DNA of 64,000 nt from Promicromonospora sp. MEB111 (GCF_030209445.1 NZ_JARVSD010000014.1:62001-126000); one strand, 5' to 3'; counted from the first letter of the stretch, positions 27,800-36,973 are shown. Program-made: numbers and translations. The notes: generated by a model from the letters alone, not told the origin.

Positions 27800-28543
27800 A
27801 TGAGTCCGGCCCGCACCGCCCGCGCCCTTGCCCGCGAGACGATCACCCGCGAGATCCTCGACTCCGCCCGCGCGCGGCTGTCCACCGACGGTGCGGCGGC
27901 GCTCTCGCTGCGCGCCGTCGCGCGGGACGTCGAGATGGTGTCCTCGGCCGTGTACCGCTACTTCCCGAGCCGGGACGCCCTGCTCACGGCGCTTCTCGTC
28001 GAGTCCTACGACGAGCTCGGCGAGGCCGCGGAGGCCGCCGACGCCGCCGTCGCCGACCGTGCGGACACCGCCGCCCGCTGGCTCGCCACCTTCCGCGCCG
28101 TGCGGGCCTGGTGCGTGGCGCACCCCGGGGAGTTCGGCCTGCTGTACGGCACCCCCGTACCCGGCTACGCCGCGCCGCGGGACACCGTCGTGCCCGCCGT
28201 CCGCGTGGTCCGCGTGCTCGCCCGGATCGTCGGGGACGCCTACGCGGCGGGCGCCCGCCCCACGGCGGTGCCGGCCCCCGTGGCCGCCGCCACGGCGGAC
28301 GCGCCGGTGACCGTCGCGCCCGGCCTGGCGTTCATCGCGGACCAGGGCCTCTGGACGGGCACCGACCTGGCGGACGACGACGTGGCGGAGGCCGTCCGCC
28401 GCACGATCATCGCCTGGACCACGCTGTTCGGCCTGATCTCGTTCGAGCTGTTCGGGCACCAGGTCGGCTCGGTCGCGGACCCGGTGACATGGCTCGACGA
28501 GGTGGCGCTCCGGCTCGGCGCCGACCTGGGCATCGGCGTCTGA
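27800..28543 (+). CDS. TetR/AcrR-family regulator with WHG domain
   Basis: 247 residues. The HTH is TITREILDSARARLSTDG to SLRAVARDVEMVSSAVYRYFPSRDAL. The C-terminal part has the WHG-type segment AWCVAHPGEFGLLYGTPVPGY and ends FGLISFELFGH. ATG 27800 is chosen over upstream in-frame codons that lie in the operator region; GAACCT 7 nt upstream allows a leaderless mRNA. Divergent from the epimerase gene, which it probably represses together with itself. Confidence 0.88.
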   Translation: MSPARTARALARETITREILDSARARLSTDGAAALSLRAVARDVEMVSSAVYRYFPSRDALLTALLVESYDELGEAAEAADAAVADRADTAARWLATFRAVRAWCVAHPGEFGLLYGTPVPGYAAPRDTVVPAVRVVRVLARIVGDAYAAGARPTAVPAPVAAATADAPVTVAPGLAFIADQGLWTGTDLADDDVAEAVRRTIIAWTTLFGLISFELFGHQVGSVADPVTWLDEVALRLGADLGIGV

Positions 28544-28553
28544 AACCCAGCGT

Positions 28554-28572
28554 CCGGGCGGCCCGCGCCCGG
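28554..28572 (+). terminator. Short hairpin after tetR
   Basis: CCGGGCG (28554-28560) pairs with CGCCCGG (28566-28572). Confidence 0.4.
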
Positions 28573-28738
28573 CACCCGGCACACCGCGTGGGCGAAGAGT
28601 GGTCAATGCATGCGACGCGGTAGGCATCCGCCCGGTAACCTTGTGCAACGGGTCCGGAGAGAGCGCGTCAGTCGCAGCACCCCGGGCCGTCATGAGCAGT
28701 TTCGCGAGCAGTACCGACAAGCACAGAAGAAGGTCGCA

Positions 28739-29113
28739 GTGCCCACCGGCAAGGTCAAGTGGTTCGACACCGACAAAGGCTTCGGTTTCATCGCCAACGA
28801 GGACGGCGGCGAGGTGTTCCTGCACGCCTCCGCCCTCCCCGAGGGCGTCGTGCCCAAGCCCGGCGCGCGCGTGGACTTCGGGGTGGCCGACGGCCGCCGC
28901 GGTCCCCAGGCGCTCGCGGTCAAGGTGCTCGACGCCGCGCCGTCGGTCGCCAAGGCGAAGCGGAAGCCCGCCGACGACATGGCTGTCATCGTCGGCGACC
29001 TGACGCAGATGCTCGACCGGGTGGCAAATGACCTGCGCAAGGGGCGTTATCCGAAGAACCCGGAGACGCTAGCCAAGATGCTGCGCAAGGTCGCAGACGA
29101 CTTCGACGCCTGA
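28739..29113 (+). CDS. Cold-shock-domain protein with C-terminal extension
   Basis: 124 residues. The cold-shock domain (KVKWFDTDKGFGFIANEDG, VFLHASALP) occupies about 1-65. A ~55-residue extension (PADDMAVIVGDLTQMLDRV, KNPETLAKMLRKVADDF) is absent from the CspA type at 10721. GTG 28739 has AAGG at normal spacing. It heads a co-directional set with DUF3027 and the sacsin-like gene. The long form resembles mycobacterial CspB; its special role is unknown. Confidence 0.9.
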   Translation: MPTGKVKWFDTDKGFGFIANEDGGEVFLHASALPEGVVPKPGARVDFGVADGRRGPQALAVKVLDAAPSVAKAKRKPADDMAVIVGDLTQMLDRVANDLRKGRYPKNPETLAKMLRKVADDFDA

Positions 29114-29136
29114 AACCCCACGAGGTCCCGAGGAAC

Positions 29137-29976
29137 ATGGTGACGATCACCGCGCCCGCTACCCGAACGCCTACCCGGCGGGTCGCCGCACGCTCCAGCC
29201 GTGACGCCGTGCTGAACGGTGCCGCGGATCTCGCGCGCGCCGCCGCGCAGGAGGTCGCCGAGCGGCCCGAGGACGTCGGGGAGCACCTCGGCACCCTCTT
29301 CGAGGACGAGCGGGTGGTCTCGCACCGCTTCGCGGCGACCATGCGCGGGTACCGCGGCTGGCACTGGACGGTCACCGTGACGCGCGTGCCGCGCGGCCGG
29401 ACCGCCACGATCAGCGAGGTCGAGCTGCTGCCCGGCGACGAGGCGATCCTCGCCCCGGCCTGGCTCCCGTGGTCCGAGCGGCTGCGCCCGGGCGACGTCG
29501 GCCCGGGCGACGTGCTGCCGTTCCGCGCCGACGACCCGCGGCTCGAGCCCGGGTACACCGCCACCGGCGACCCCGAGGTCGACGAGGTGGCGATCGACGA
29601 GCTCGCGCTCGCCCGCGCCCGCGTGCTGTCCCCGCAGGGTCGGGACGAGGCGGCGGAGCGCTGGTACCGCGGCTCGCGCGGGCCGACGTCCGCCGGGGCC
29701 GTCGCGGCGGCCGCCGAGTGCATGGCCTGCGCGTTCCTCATCCCGCTCTCCGGTCCGATGGGCCAGCTCTTCGGGGTGTGCGCCAACGAGTGGTCGCCCG
29801 ACGACGGCAAGGTGGTCTCCCTCGACCACGGGTGCGGTGCCCACTCGGAGACCGACGTCGAGGCGCACCCGACCGACTGGCCGGCGCCCGCCCCGCTGAT
29901 CGACGAGAACGAGATCGAGCCGGTGGCGGCGTCCGGCGACCAGCCGGCGGGCGACGGGGGCGAACCCTCCGCGTGA
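29137..29976 (+). CDS. DUF3027 protein
   Basis: 279 residues matching the DUF3027 family in order: AVLNGAADLARAAAQEVA, MRGYRGWHWTVTVTRVPR, AWLPWSERLRPGDVGPGDVLP, then a Cys-containing stretch (ECMACAF, GVCANEWSPDDG, DHGCGAH) that could bind zinc. Start ATG 29137, with GTG 29140 also possible behind GAGG. The stop overlaps the next start as GTGA. No biochemical function is known to me. Confidence 0.85.
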   Translation: MVTITAPATRTPTRRVAARSSRDAVLNGAADLARAAAQEVAERPEDVGEHLGTLFEDERVVSHRFAATMRGYRGWHWTVTVTRVPRGRTATISEVELLPGDEAILAPAWLPWSERLRPGDVGPGDVLPFRADDPRLEPGYTATGDPEVDEVAIDELALARARVLSPQGRDEAAERWYRGSRGPTSAGAVAAAAECMACAFLIPLSGPMGQLFGVCANEWSPDDGKVVSLDHGCGAHSETDVEAHPTDWPAPAPLIDENEIEPVAASGDQPAGDGGEPSA

Positions 29977-32900
29977 CCCACGACCCCTTCGGCACCGGAG
30001 CGCTGCGGCGCGTGGTGACCGAGGCGTGGCTGGCCTCCCCGACGCGCTTTCGCGAGGACGCGAACACCGAGGAGGACCACGCACGCGGGTACTACCGTGA
30101 CCGCGTGGTGGTGGAGCTCGCCCAGAACGCGGCCGACGCCGCCGCCCGGGCCGGAGTTCCCGGCCGGCTGATGCTGACCCTGGAGCCGCGCGGCTACGCG
30201 GGCGACGACGCGGAGGGCAGCGCGGCGGGCTGGTGGCTCGTCGCCGCCAACACGGGCGCGGCGCTCGACGCCGACGGCGTGGCCTCGCTGGCCTCCCTCC
30301 GGGCCTCCGCCAAGTCGGGCGGCCCGGGCCGGCCCGACGGCGTCGTGGGGCGGTTCGGGGTCGGGTTCGCCGCGGTCCGGTCGGTGTCGGACGAGATCCT
30401 GGTGCGCTCGCGCGGGGGTGGCGTGCGCTTCTCGCTCGCGGCCACGCGCGCGGAGCTGGGGCTGGGACCCGACGCGCTGGGCGCCGGGCCGGCGCCCGGC
30501 CTCGCGGACGAGGCGCGGCGGCGCGGTAGCGCCCTGCCCGTGCTGCGGCTGCCGTTCCCGGCCCCCGGGACCACGGCGGAGGAGCCCGACACCGTGGTCG
30601 AGGTGCGGCTGCGGGACGACGCGGCGGTGGCCGCCGTCCGCGCCCAGCTCGCCGCCGTCGACGACGGTCTGCTGCTCGCGCTGCCCGCCCTCGACGAGCT
30701 GGTGATCGAGGACGACTACGCAGGTCAGCCGGGTTCTGACCCCGGTGTCGCGGTGCCCCGCGCGACACAGCGTGTGCTGCGCGACGTCGGGACGCGCTGG
30801 CGCGTGCACCGGGCGTCCGGGGTGCTGGAGCCGGACGACTCGCTGCCGTCCGAGGCGCGCCGCGCGGACTGGTCGGTGCTCTGGGCGGTGCCCGCGCCAG
30901 GGAGCCGGGCGGCGGCCGGGCCGACGCTGCACGCCCCGACCCCCACCGACGTCCGGCTCACGTTCCCCGCGCTCCTGATCGCCTCGTTCCCGGTCGACCC
31001 GGGACGGCGGGGTGTGCTCCCCGGGCCGACGTCGGACCAGGTCGCCGCCGAGGCGGGCCGCGCCTACGCCGCGTTCCTGGGCGAGCTCGCCGCACGGCCC
31101 GAGGGCGGCGGGCCGCAGGCCGCGCGACCCGCGGTGCACGACGTGCTCGGCCTGGTGCCGACCGGGCTCCCCGCGGGCGACGTCGACGCCGCGATCCGGG
31201 CGGCCGCCGGCGACGCCCTGGGCGCCACCCCGCTGCTGCGGCCGAGCTCGCCCGCGCCGCTGGTCGCGCCGCGGGACGCCGTGTTCGTCGCGGGGCCGCT
31301 CGGCGAGGACCCGGCGCTCGCCCGCGCGCTCGCTCCGGGAGCCGTCAGGGCCCTGGTCACGATCCCCGTGCGTCACCAGGCCCTCGTCCGCTCCCTCGGG
31401 GCGGACCCCACCGACCTCGTCGACCTGGTCGAGGCCCTGCCGCCGGATCCCGGCGTCGTGCACGCGGCCCTCGACGCCCTCGCGCCGCACGTCGGCGAGC
31501 CCGCCGTCCTGGAGGCCGTGGCGGGAGCCCCGCTGCCGCTCGCGGACGGCCGCGTGACCCGCGGTGCGCGGGGGACCGTGCTGCTCGACACCCCGCGGCT
31601 TGCCGGGATCGCCCGCGCGCTGGGCGTCCGGGTGGTCCACCCGGACGCCGCGCACCCGGTGCTGGAGCGGGCCGGCGCGGCCCCCACCGCGCCGCGCGGG
31701 CTGCTCGCGGACGCCGGGGTCCGGTCGGCGGCGCTGGCCGCCGCGGAGGACGTGCTGGACGACGGCGACGCCGAGCGCCTCGGCGGCGTCCTGTCGGCCG
31801 GGCCCCCGGCCGAGCCCGCTTCTCCGGCCACGGCCGCCGGCGCGCCCCAGGAGCCGTGGGCACCTGAGGACCCGACACCCGCCGAGACCGTGTGCGCGGT
31901 GCTCGAGCTGGTACGCCTCGCCGTCGCCGAGTCGGCGGAAGACCTGCCGTTCTGGCTGGGCGAGCTGCCCGTGGTGGCGGACGGCGCCGTCGTCCCGTTG
32001 CGCGAGGCGGTGCTGCCGGGCACCTGGGCGGCGCGGAACCTGGACCTCGCGCCGGTGCGGGCCGACGTCGTCGAGCGCTGGGGCGAGGCCGCCCTCGAGG
32101 CTGCCGGGGCCCACGCCGACCTGGGCGTCTACCGCGTGGCCGACGTCGTGACGCCCGACGGGGACGACGACGGCGACTACGGTCCCGACGACCCGGCCGG
32201 CTGGCTCGCCGACTGGGACGAGTACCTCGACCTGCTCGCCGAGGAGCTCGGTGCGGGCGCGTGGGTCGGCGACGTCGCGGCCGTCCCGGACCTGGACGCG
32301 CTGGGCGACGTCGCGGGCACCGAGCCCGAGCCCGAGCATGGGCCCGGGCACGGCTCGCTCGCGGCGGGGCTCGCCCGGATCGCCGCCGACCCGGAGCTGC
32401 GCCGTGCGCTGCTGACGCCCGTGCGCTCGCCCGACGCCCCGGACCGCGAGGCCCCGTCGTACACGGCGTGGTTCCTGCGTCGTCGGCTCGGAGCGCCCTT
32501 CGCGCTGGGGGACACCCCGCTCCTGCCGCCCGCACCACCGGAGACCGCCGGTCTGGACGCGGACCTCCTGACCGCGCTCGGCGGCCTGCACAACCTGGCT
32601 GACCTGCCCGGACGCGACTGGCCGACGGTCCTGGAGGGCCTGCCGGACGCGTCGGCCGAGTCGTCCGGGCGGCTGTCCGCCGACGTCGCGCGCGCCGTCT
32701 GGACGGGTCTGGCCACGGTCGCCCGGGCCGACGGGCCGGCCATTGCGCCGCTCCGGCTGCCCGCGATCGGCCCGGCCGGGATCACGGTGGAGAGCACGGA
32801 CGACCTCGCCGTCGCCGCCTCGCCCCGCTGGGCCCAGCTCGGCCCGGTGGTCCCCGCGCCCGCCGACGTCGCCGAGGCCCTCGCCGACCTGCTCGATCTC

Positions 32901-33224
32901 CCGCTGGAGGCCGGTGCCGACGTGGCCCCCGACGGATCCGGGGAGCCGGTCGAGCTCGACCCGCGGGTCCGGGCGGTCGTGCCGGCCGCGCCGGAGACCT
33001 GGCGCCGCCACACGACACTGACGGTGGAGGGCAGGCCCGTCGCCTGGTGGGTGTCCGCCGGCGCGCCGGGCGAGGGGCCCGGCGTCGTCGCGCACGCCGT
33101 CGCGGTCGAGGGCCTCGCGCGGGCGCTGGCCGAGCTCACCGGGGCGGATCCGCTGCTGCTGGAGGCGGTGCTGCGGGACCCGGGCCGTGCGGAGGCGTTG
33201 AGCGCGGAGCGGGCCTGGGGCTGA
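29973..33224 (+). CDS. Sacsin N-terminal ATPase-like (GHKL) large protein
   Basis: 1083 residues. The N-terminal GHKL ATPase domain shows the N box VVELAQNAADAAARAG and glycine box VGRFGVGFAAVRSVSDEILV, as in sacsin and Hsp90-like proteins. The rest is a long Ala/Leu/Asp-rich region without recognised domains. GTG start overlaps the DUF3027 stop by 4 bp (GTGA), so the two are translationally coupled. A chaperone or DNA-processing ATPase role is inference only. Confidence 0.85.
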   Translation: MTHDPFGTGALRRVVTEAWLASPTRFREDANTEEDHARGYYRDRVVVELAQNAADAAARAGVPGRLMLTLEPRGYAGDDAEGSAAGWWLVAANTGAALDADGVASLASLRASAKSGGPGRPDGVVGRFGVGFAAVRSVSDEILVRSRGGGVRFSLAATRAELGLGPDALGAGPAPGLADEARRRGSALPVLRLPFPAPGTTAEEPDTVVEVRLRDDAAVAAVRAQLAAVDDGLLLALPALDELVIEDDYAGQPGSDPGVAVPRATQRVLRDVGTRWRVHRASGVLEPDDSLPSEARRADWSVLWAVPAPGSRAAAGPTLHAPTPTDVRLTFPALLIASFPVDPGRRGVLPGPTSDQVAAEAGRAYAAFLGELAARPEGGGPQAARPAVHDVLGLVPTGLPAGDVDAAIRAAAGDALGATPLLRPSSPAPLVAPRDAVFVAGPLGEDPALARALAPGAVRALVTIPVRHQALVRSLGADPTDLVDLVEALPPDPGVVHAALDALAPHVGEPAVLEAVAGAPLPLADGRVTRGARGTVLLDTPRLAGIARALGVRVVHPDAAHPVLERAGAAPTAPRGLLADAGVRSAALAAAEDVLDDGDAERLGGVLSAGPPAEPASPATAAGAPQEPWAPEDPTPAETVCAVLELVRLAVAESAEDLPFWLGELPVVADGAVVPLREAVLPGTWAARNLDLAPVRADVVERWGEAALEAAGAHADLGVYRVADVVTPDGDDDGDYGPDDPAGWLADWDEYLDLLAEELGAGAWVGDVAAVPDLDALGDVAGTEPEPEHGPGHGSLAAGLARIAADPELRRALLTPVRSPDAPDREAPSYTAWFLRRRLGAPFALGDTPLLPPAPPETAGLDADLLTALGGLHNLADLPGRDWPTVLEGLPDASAESSGRLSADVARAVWTGLATVARADGPAIAPLRLPAIGPAGITVESTDDLAVAASPRWAQLGPVVPAPADVAEALADLLDLPLEAGADVAPDGSGEPVELDPRVRAVVPAAPETWRRHTTLTVEGRPVAWWVSAGAPGEGPGVVAHAVAVEGLARALAELTGADPLLLEAVLRDPGRAEALSAERAWG

Positions 33225-33241
33225 GGGCCAGCGCGACGTCG

Positions 33242-33478
33242 TCAGCGGTGGCGGCGCGCCCAGAGCAGGCCGAGCCCGCCGAGCACCACGCCCGTGCCGC
33301 AGATCGCGACGTTCTCGACACCGCCGCGACCGGTCAGGAGCAGGATCAGCGCGACGATCAGCCCGATCACGAACAGCCCGATGCCCGCGCCGAGGACTCG
33401 GTAGAGATCGGCGTGCGGGGCCGGCGGGCTGGGCCGACGCTCCTCGGGATGGGCCAGCAGGGAGCGGATCGTTGGCAC
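33242..33478 (-). CDS. DUF2530 small membrane protein
   Basis: 78 residues: a cytoplasmic N-terminus with PEERRPSPPAP, then two hydrophobic helices (GAGIGLFVIGLIVALILLL and NVAICGTGVVLGGLGLLW) ending ARRHR. It matches the DUF2530 pattern. GTG 33478 lies 6 nt after TACACT (33485-33490, minus strand), supporting a leaderless start. The function is unknown. Confidence 0.8.
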   Translation of the reverse strand: MPTIRSLLAHPEERRPSPPAPHADLYRVLGAGIGLFVIGLIVALILLLTGRGGVENVAICGTGVVLGGLGLLWARRHR

Positions 33479-33484
33479 CTTGCC

Positions 33485-33490
33485 AGTGTA
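33485..33490 (-). promoter_or_regulatory. Leaderless -10 box (TACACT) of the DUF2530 gene
   Basis: Minus-strand TACACT, 6 nt before GTG 33478. Confidence 0.4.
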
Positions 33491-33555
33491 CGGACGCCCG
33501 CCCGCCCGGCCCGCTGAGGGCGGTCGTGCCCGGGGTGAATTCCGTCGCACCCGGA

Positions 33556-34107
33556 TCACCCCCGCAGTGCGGCCAGCACCGGTGTGAGCGCGTCGACGAT
33601 CTGCTCGTAGGCGCGCCGGTAGGTGGCGGCGCCGCGCCCGTACGGGTCGACCACGCCGTCGTCGTGCTGCTGCCCGGCGTGCCGGGGGCGCTCCTGGAGG
33701 GCGGCGGGAACGAGAGCGGCGAGCCGCGCGGCGTCGTCCCGCCCTGTGACGGTGCCCGGCCGCAGGGTGCTCGACAGCCGGCCCAGCTCCCGGACGGTGA
33801 GGGTGCGGCGGACGGCGGCCGGTACCTGCTCGACCACGAGGGCACGATGCTCGGAGGTCAGAGGCAGGACCAGGTCGGCCTGCTCCACGAGGGCGGGGAC
33901 GAGCTGCCGGGCGGCGAAGCCGGCGGGCGGGAAGCCGTCGGCGGTCAGCAGGTCCGCCATGGGTTCCGGCACGGGTCGGCCCACCAGGGCGTGCGTCCCG
34001 GCACTGCCGACGACGACGGATCCGTCGAGGACGCCCCGCAGGAGCAGCTCCACGGCCGGAGAGCGGCAGATGTTGCCCGTGCAGACGGCGAGCACGGTGA
34101 ACGGCAT
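33556..34107 (-). CDS. Low-molecular-weight protein-tyrosine phosphatase (Wzb-like)
   Basis: 183 residues. Active-site P-loop CTGNICRS (Cys9, Arg15) and the general-acid loop DPYGRG near residue 154 are intact. It probably dephosphorylates the BY-kinase at 42743 and so tunes polysaccharide chain length. SD AAGG precedes ATG 34107. It faces away from the DUF4012 gene across an AT-rich divergent region at the left border of the exopolysaccharide locus. Confidence 0.92.
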   Translation of the reverse strand: MPFTVLAVCTGNICRSPAVELLLRGVLDGSVVVGSAGTHALVGRPVPEPMADLLTADGFPPAGFAARQLVPALVEQADLVLPLTSEHRALVVEQVPAAVRRTLTVRELGRLSSTLRPGTVTGRDDAARLAALVPAALQERPRHAGQQHDDGVVDPYGRGAATYRRAYEQIVDALTPVLAALRG

Positions 34108-34331
34108 GGCGGATACCTTCCTGCCGGCGTTTCCGGGGAGTAACGGGAAATGAACACGGTATTACTGTGTGAGTATGCACGGACTTTCTATTCGGAATCA
34201 TTTAATGATTGTGCAAGAAGCCCGGAGCGGCAAACTCGGTGAATATGCACGGATGCCAATTCGCCGCGCTTGTTTCCCGGGTCATGGGTAATCTAACGCG
34301 CACTGCACCGGAGAAGCCATCAGGAGGCTTG
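34108..34331. promoter_or_regulatory. AT-rich divergent promoter region at the EPS locus border, with repeats
   Basis: Noticeably AT-richer than the coding DNA around it. It holds a direct repeat GTGARTATGCACGGA at 34169-34183 and 34239-34253 (one mismatch, 70 bp apart). Between the copies is the palindrome AATCATT-T-AATGATT (34196-34210). These are candidate regulator sites for the phosphatase and DUF4012 operons. Confidence 0.5.
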
Positions 34332-36206
34332 GTGACACATCCAGGTTGGGGCGAGAAATGGGCGAGCCCGGGGGATACCACGGTGCTGTCGGTCGCGAGG
34401 CCCGGTCCGGCTCCCGCGCCTCGGCCGCGGCGCGGGCCCCCGCGGTCCAGGCCGGTGTTCTGGACGCGCGGCCGCCGCCGCAACCTGAGGATCGTCCTGC
34501 TGGGTGTCGCGGCCCTCGTCGCCGCCCTCGTGCTCCTGCTCGGCTGGGTCGCCCTCGACGCCGTGCGGGCGCGGGGAGCGCTGGACCAGGCGGCGCAGGA
34601 CGTCACGGCCCTCCAGGCCGACGCCGTCGCCGGCCGGACCGACGGAATCGGTGCGAGGGTGTCCGACCTGCAGGAACATGCCGCGGAGGCGCGGGAGGCG
34701 ACCGACGGCGCCCACTGGTCGCTCGCGGGCCGGCTCCCCGGCGTCGGGCCGACGGTGCGCGCGGTCTCGACGATGGCGGCCGTGGTCGACCGGCTGGCGC
34801 AGGGGCCGCTGCCGCGGCTCGCCCAGGTGGTCGAGGTGGTCGACCCGGGGGCGCTCGCGCCGCGGGACGGGCAGGTCGATCTCGGGCCGCTGCAGGACGC
34901 GGCGCCGGACGTCCGGCGTGCCGACGAGGCGGTCGGTGACGCGCTGTGGAGCGTCGAGGCCATCGGCGGTGCGCCGATGCTGCCGCAGGTCGCGGCCGCG
35001 GCGGAGGAGCTGGGGCGGCAGCTCTCCGACCTGCGCATGTCCACCGCCACGGCGTCGCGGGCGGCGCAGCTCCTGCCGCCCATGCTGGGCGCGGACGGCC
35101 CGCGCGACTACCTGGTGCTGGTGCAGAACAACGCGGAGCCCCGGGCACTGGGCGGGATCGTCGGGACCGTCCTGGTGCTGCGCGCCGACGAGGGCCAGGT
35201 CGAGCTCGTCGACCAGCGGCCCGGCGCGCAGGTGGGCTCGTTCGACGAGCCGGTGGTCGAGCTGACCCGGGACGAGCGGAGCGTCCTGGGCGGCGACGAC
35301 CTGGGCCGGTGGATGCAGAACGTCACCGCGACCCCGGACTTCCCGCGGTCGGCCGAGATCGCGCGCGAGATGTGGCGGCGCGAGACCGGGCGGACCGTGG
35401 ACGGCGTGCTCGCCACGGACCCGGTGGCGCTGGCCGCGCTGCTGGACGACGTCGATACCGGCCCGGGCGGCGTGCTGCGCGGTGAGGAGCTCGTGTCGTA
35501 CCTGCTCAACGGGGTGTACCGGACCCAGGCGCCTCGCGAGCAGGACGAGATCTTCGCCGACGTCGCGGAGCGGGCGTTCACCGCTCTGTCCGGGGGCGAC
35601 GCCGACCCCGCGAGGATTGTCGACGCCCTTGCCGTCGCCGCTCGCGAGGGGCGGCTGTCGGTGTGGTCGAGCGAGCCCGCCGAGGCGGAGCTGCTGGAGG
35701 GCACGGTGCTCGACGGCGCCCTGCGCGGGGTCAGCGGCGACCGCCCGGTGATCGGCGTGTTCACGCAGGGAATTCAGATGGCGAAGATCGCGTACTACGT
35801 CGACACCGCGGTGGACGTCACGGAGCGCGAGGAACGCCCGGACGGGTCGCGGGAGCTGGCCGTCACCGTGACGTACACCTCGCGCGTCGACGCAGGTGAG
35901 GTGGCGGATCTGCCCGAGTACGTCACCGGCGTCGGAGAGTCACGGCCAGGGGAGGTCCGGCTGCGCGCCCTCGTCTACGCGCCGGCGGGGGGCTGGATCG
36001 TCGCGGCGTCTGACAAGTCCGGAGATGTCGGCCTATCACCCCAAAAACATGATCAGCTCTGGCTGTCATTCCGGGATTTCTCCCTGAGTGCGGGAGAGAC
36101 ATCTTCTATCACCTATGTAATCATCACCGGGAAGCAGCAGGACGGGGGTGTCATTCTGCGAACAACTCCGGGTCCGAGACTCGTGAGAACACCCGCCGAT
36201 AAATGA
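34332..36206 (+). CDS. DUF4012 membrane protein
   Basis: 624 residues: a Pro/Arg-rich cytoplasmic start, one membrane helix near 55-80, and a large external part with the DUF4012 features LVQNNAEPRALGGIVGT, VTATPDFPRSAEIAREMW and DGVLATDPVALAALL. The family is typical of exopolysaccharide loci and is perhaps related to LCP-type attachment proteins; its activity is unproven. GTG 34332 is preferred because AGGAGG lies 4 nt upstream; in-frame ATGs upstream have no SD and lie in the AT-rich regulatory region. Confidence 0.85.
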   Translation: MTHPGWGEKWASPGDTTVLSVARPGPAPAPRPRRGPPRSRPVFWTRGRRRNLRIVLLGVAALVAALVLLLGWVALDAVRARGALDQAAQDVTALQADAVAGRTDGIGARVSDLQEHAAEAREATDGAHWSLAGRLPGVGPTVRAVSTMAAVVDRLAQGPLPRLAQVVEVVDPGALAPRDGQVDLGPLQDAAPDVRRADEAVGDALWSVEAIGGAPMLPQVAAAAEELGRQLSDLRMSTATASRAAQLLPPMLGADGPRDYLVLVQNNAEPRALGGIVGTVLVLRADEGQVELVDQRPGAQVGSFDEPVVELTRDERSVLGGDDLGRWMQNVTATPDFPRSAEIAREMWRRETGRTVDGVLATDPVALAALLDDVDTGPGGVLRGEELVSYLLNGVYRTQAPREQDEIFADVAERAFTALSGGDADPARIVDALAVAAREGRLSVWSSEPAEAELLEGTVLDGALRGVSGDRPVIGVFTQGIQMAKIAYYVDTAVDVTEREERPDGSRELAVTVTYTSRVDAGEVADLPEYVTGVGESRPGEVRLRALVYAPAGGWIVAASDKSGDVGLSPQKHDQLWLSFRDFSLSAGETSSITYVIITGKQQDGGVILRTTPGPRLVRTPADK

Positions 36207-36333
36207 CGCTCCCGACGAGAGAACGACGGATTTGCCACATGTCCCGCGCCATATGCGGTGGGCCGTGGATCCCGGTGCACGGACACCGATCTCACACCTT
36301 CAGCAAGAACGTCACGACATCAAGGACTGAGCA

Positions 36334-36894
36334 ATGCTTCGACGCCTCTTCAGCGCTCTGACCGTCACGGCAGCCGCCGTGCTGGCCCCGGCGGCGGCCA
36401 CCGCCACCTCGGCGGCCGCGGACGAGTACGGCCCCAGCGAGTTTCCCTGCGTCATCACCTTCGAGAGCCTGTCGGTGACGGTGGGCGAGCCCTTCGGGTT
36501 CACCGTCTCGTGCCCGGACCTCGCCGGCGTGACCATCACCGTCCAGATCGCCTTCGCCGGTGATGCCGACGCGGCCGGGGAGCCCGCCTCGGCCGTCGAG
36601 GTGGCCGGCGCCGACGCGGAGGAGCTCACCCTCGACGACGACGGCGAGGTGTCCGACACCGCCACCGTCTCCGCCGCGGGCGACTACACCGTCCAGGTCC
36701 TCGACGCGGACGGCGAGCCGTTGTCCGAGGTGTACACGATCACCGCAACCGCCGGTGCCGACGGCGCAGGGGGCGGGGGCGGTCTGGCCGCGACCGGGTC
36801 CACGAGCCTCCCGTACCTCGCCGCGGCCGGCGCACTGCTGCTCCTCGGCGTGGGGACGCTCGTGACCATCCGCGTCCGGTCCCGGCGCGGCTGA
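36334..36894 (+). CDS. Small surface protein with LAxTG sorting signal
   Basis: 186 residues: signal peptide (to about residue 29), an Ig-like/beta-rich acidic region (about 35-140), a Gly linker, then LAATG (151-155), a hydrophobic helix and RSRRG. That is a complete sortase sorting signal; LAxTG is typical of class E sortases of high-GC Gram-positives. SD AAGGA precedes the ATG. It lies inside the polysaccharide locus and may be a wall-anchored partner of the polymer (inference). No sortase gene is in the window. Confidence 0.8.
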   Translation: MLRRLFSALTVTAAAVLAPAAATATSAAADEYGPSEFPCVITFESLSVTVGEPFGFTVSCPDLAGVTITVQIAFAGDADAAGEPASAVEVAGADAEELTLDDDGEVSDTATVSAAGDYTVQVLDADGEPLSEVYTITATAGADGAGGGGGLAATGSTSLPYLAAAGALLLLGVGTLVTIRVRSRRG

Positions 36895-36926
36895 TCGACC
36901 CGGGCCGTCCACCGACGGCCCGCCAC

Positions 36927-36973
36927 GGCCCGCGCGCCGCGTCCCGCCGTCGAGGCGGGCGCGGCGCGCGGCC
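36927..36973 (+). terminator. GC-rich hairpin after the LAxTG gene
   Basis: A long interrupted stem pairs GGCC...GCGCGCCGCG on the left with CGCGGCGCGCGGCC on the right, with CCCGCC/GGCGGG inside and a GTCGA loop. No T tract. Confidence 0.6.

Noticed and set aside
28986-33845. A very long open frame on the minus strand (about 1,600 codons) opposite the sacsin-like gene
   Set aside because: It is antisense to three well-supported genes, has low-complexity Arg/Gly/Pro composition, no recognisable domain and no start signal. Such frames are expected in GC-rich DNA.
34209-34331. An N-terminal extension of the DUF4012 protein starting at 34209 or 34284
   Set aside because: No ribosome binding site there, and the DNA is AT-rich regulatory-looking sequence with repeats. 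GTG 34332 has AGGAGG just upstream.
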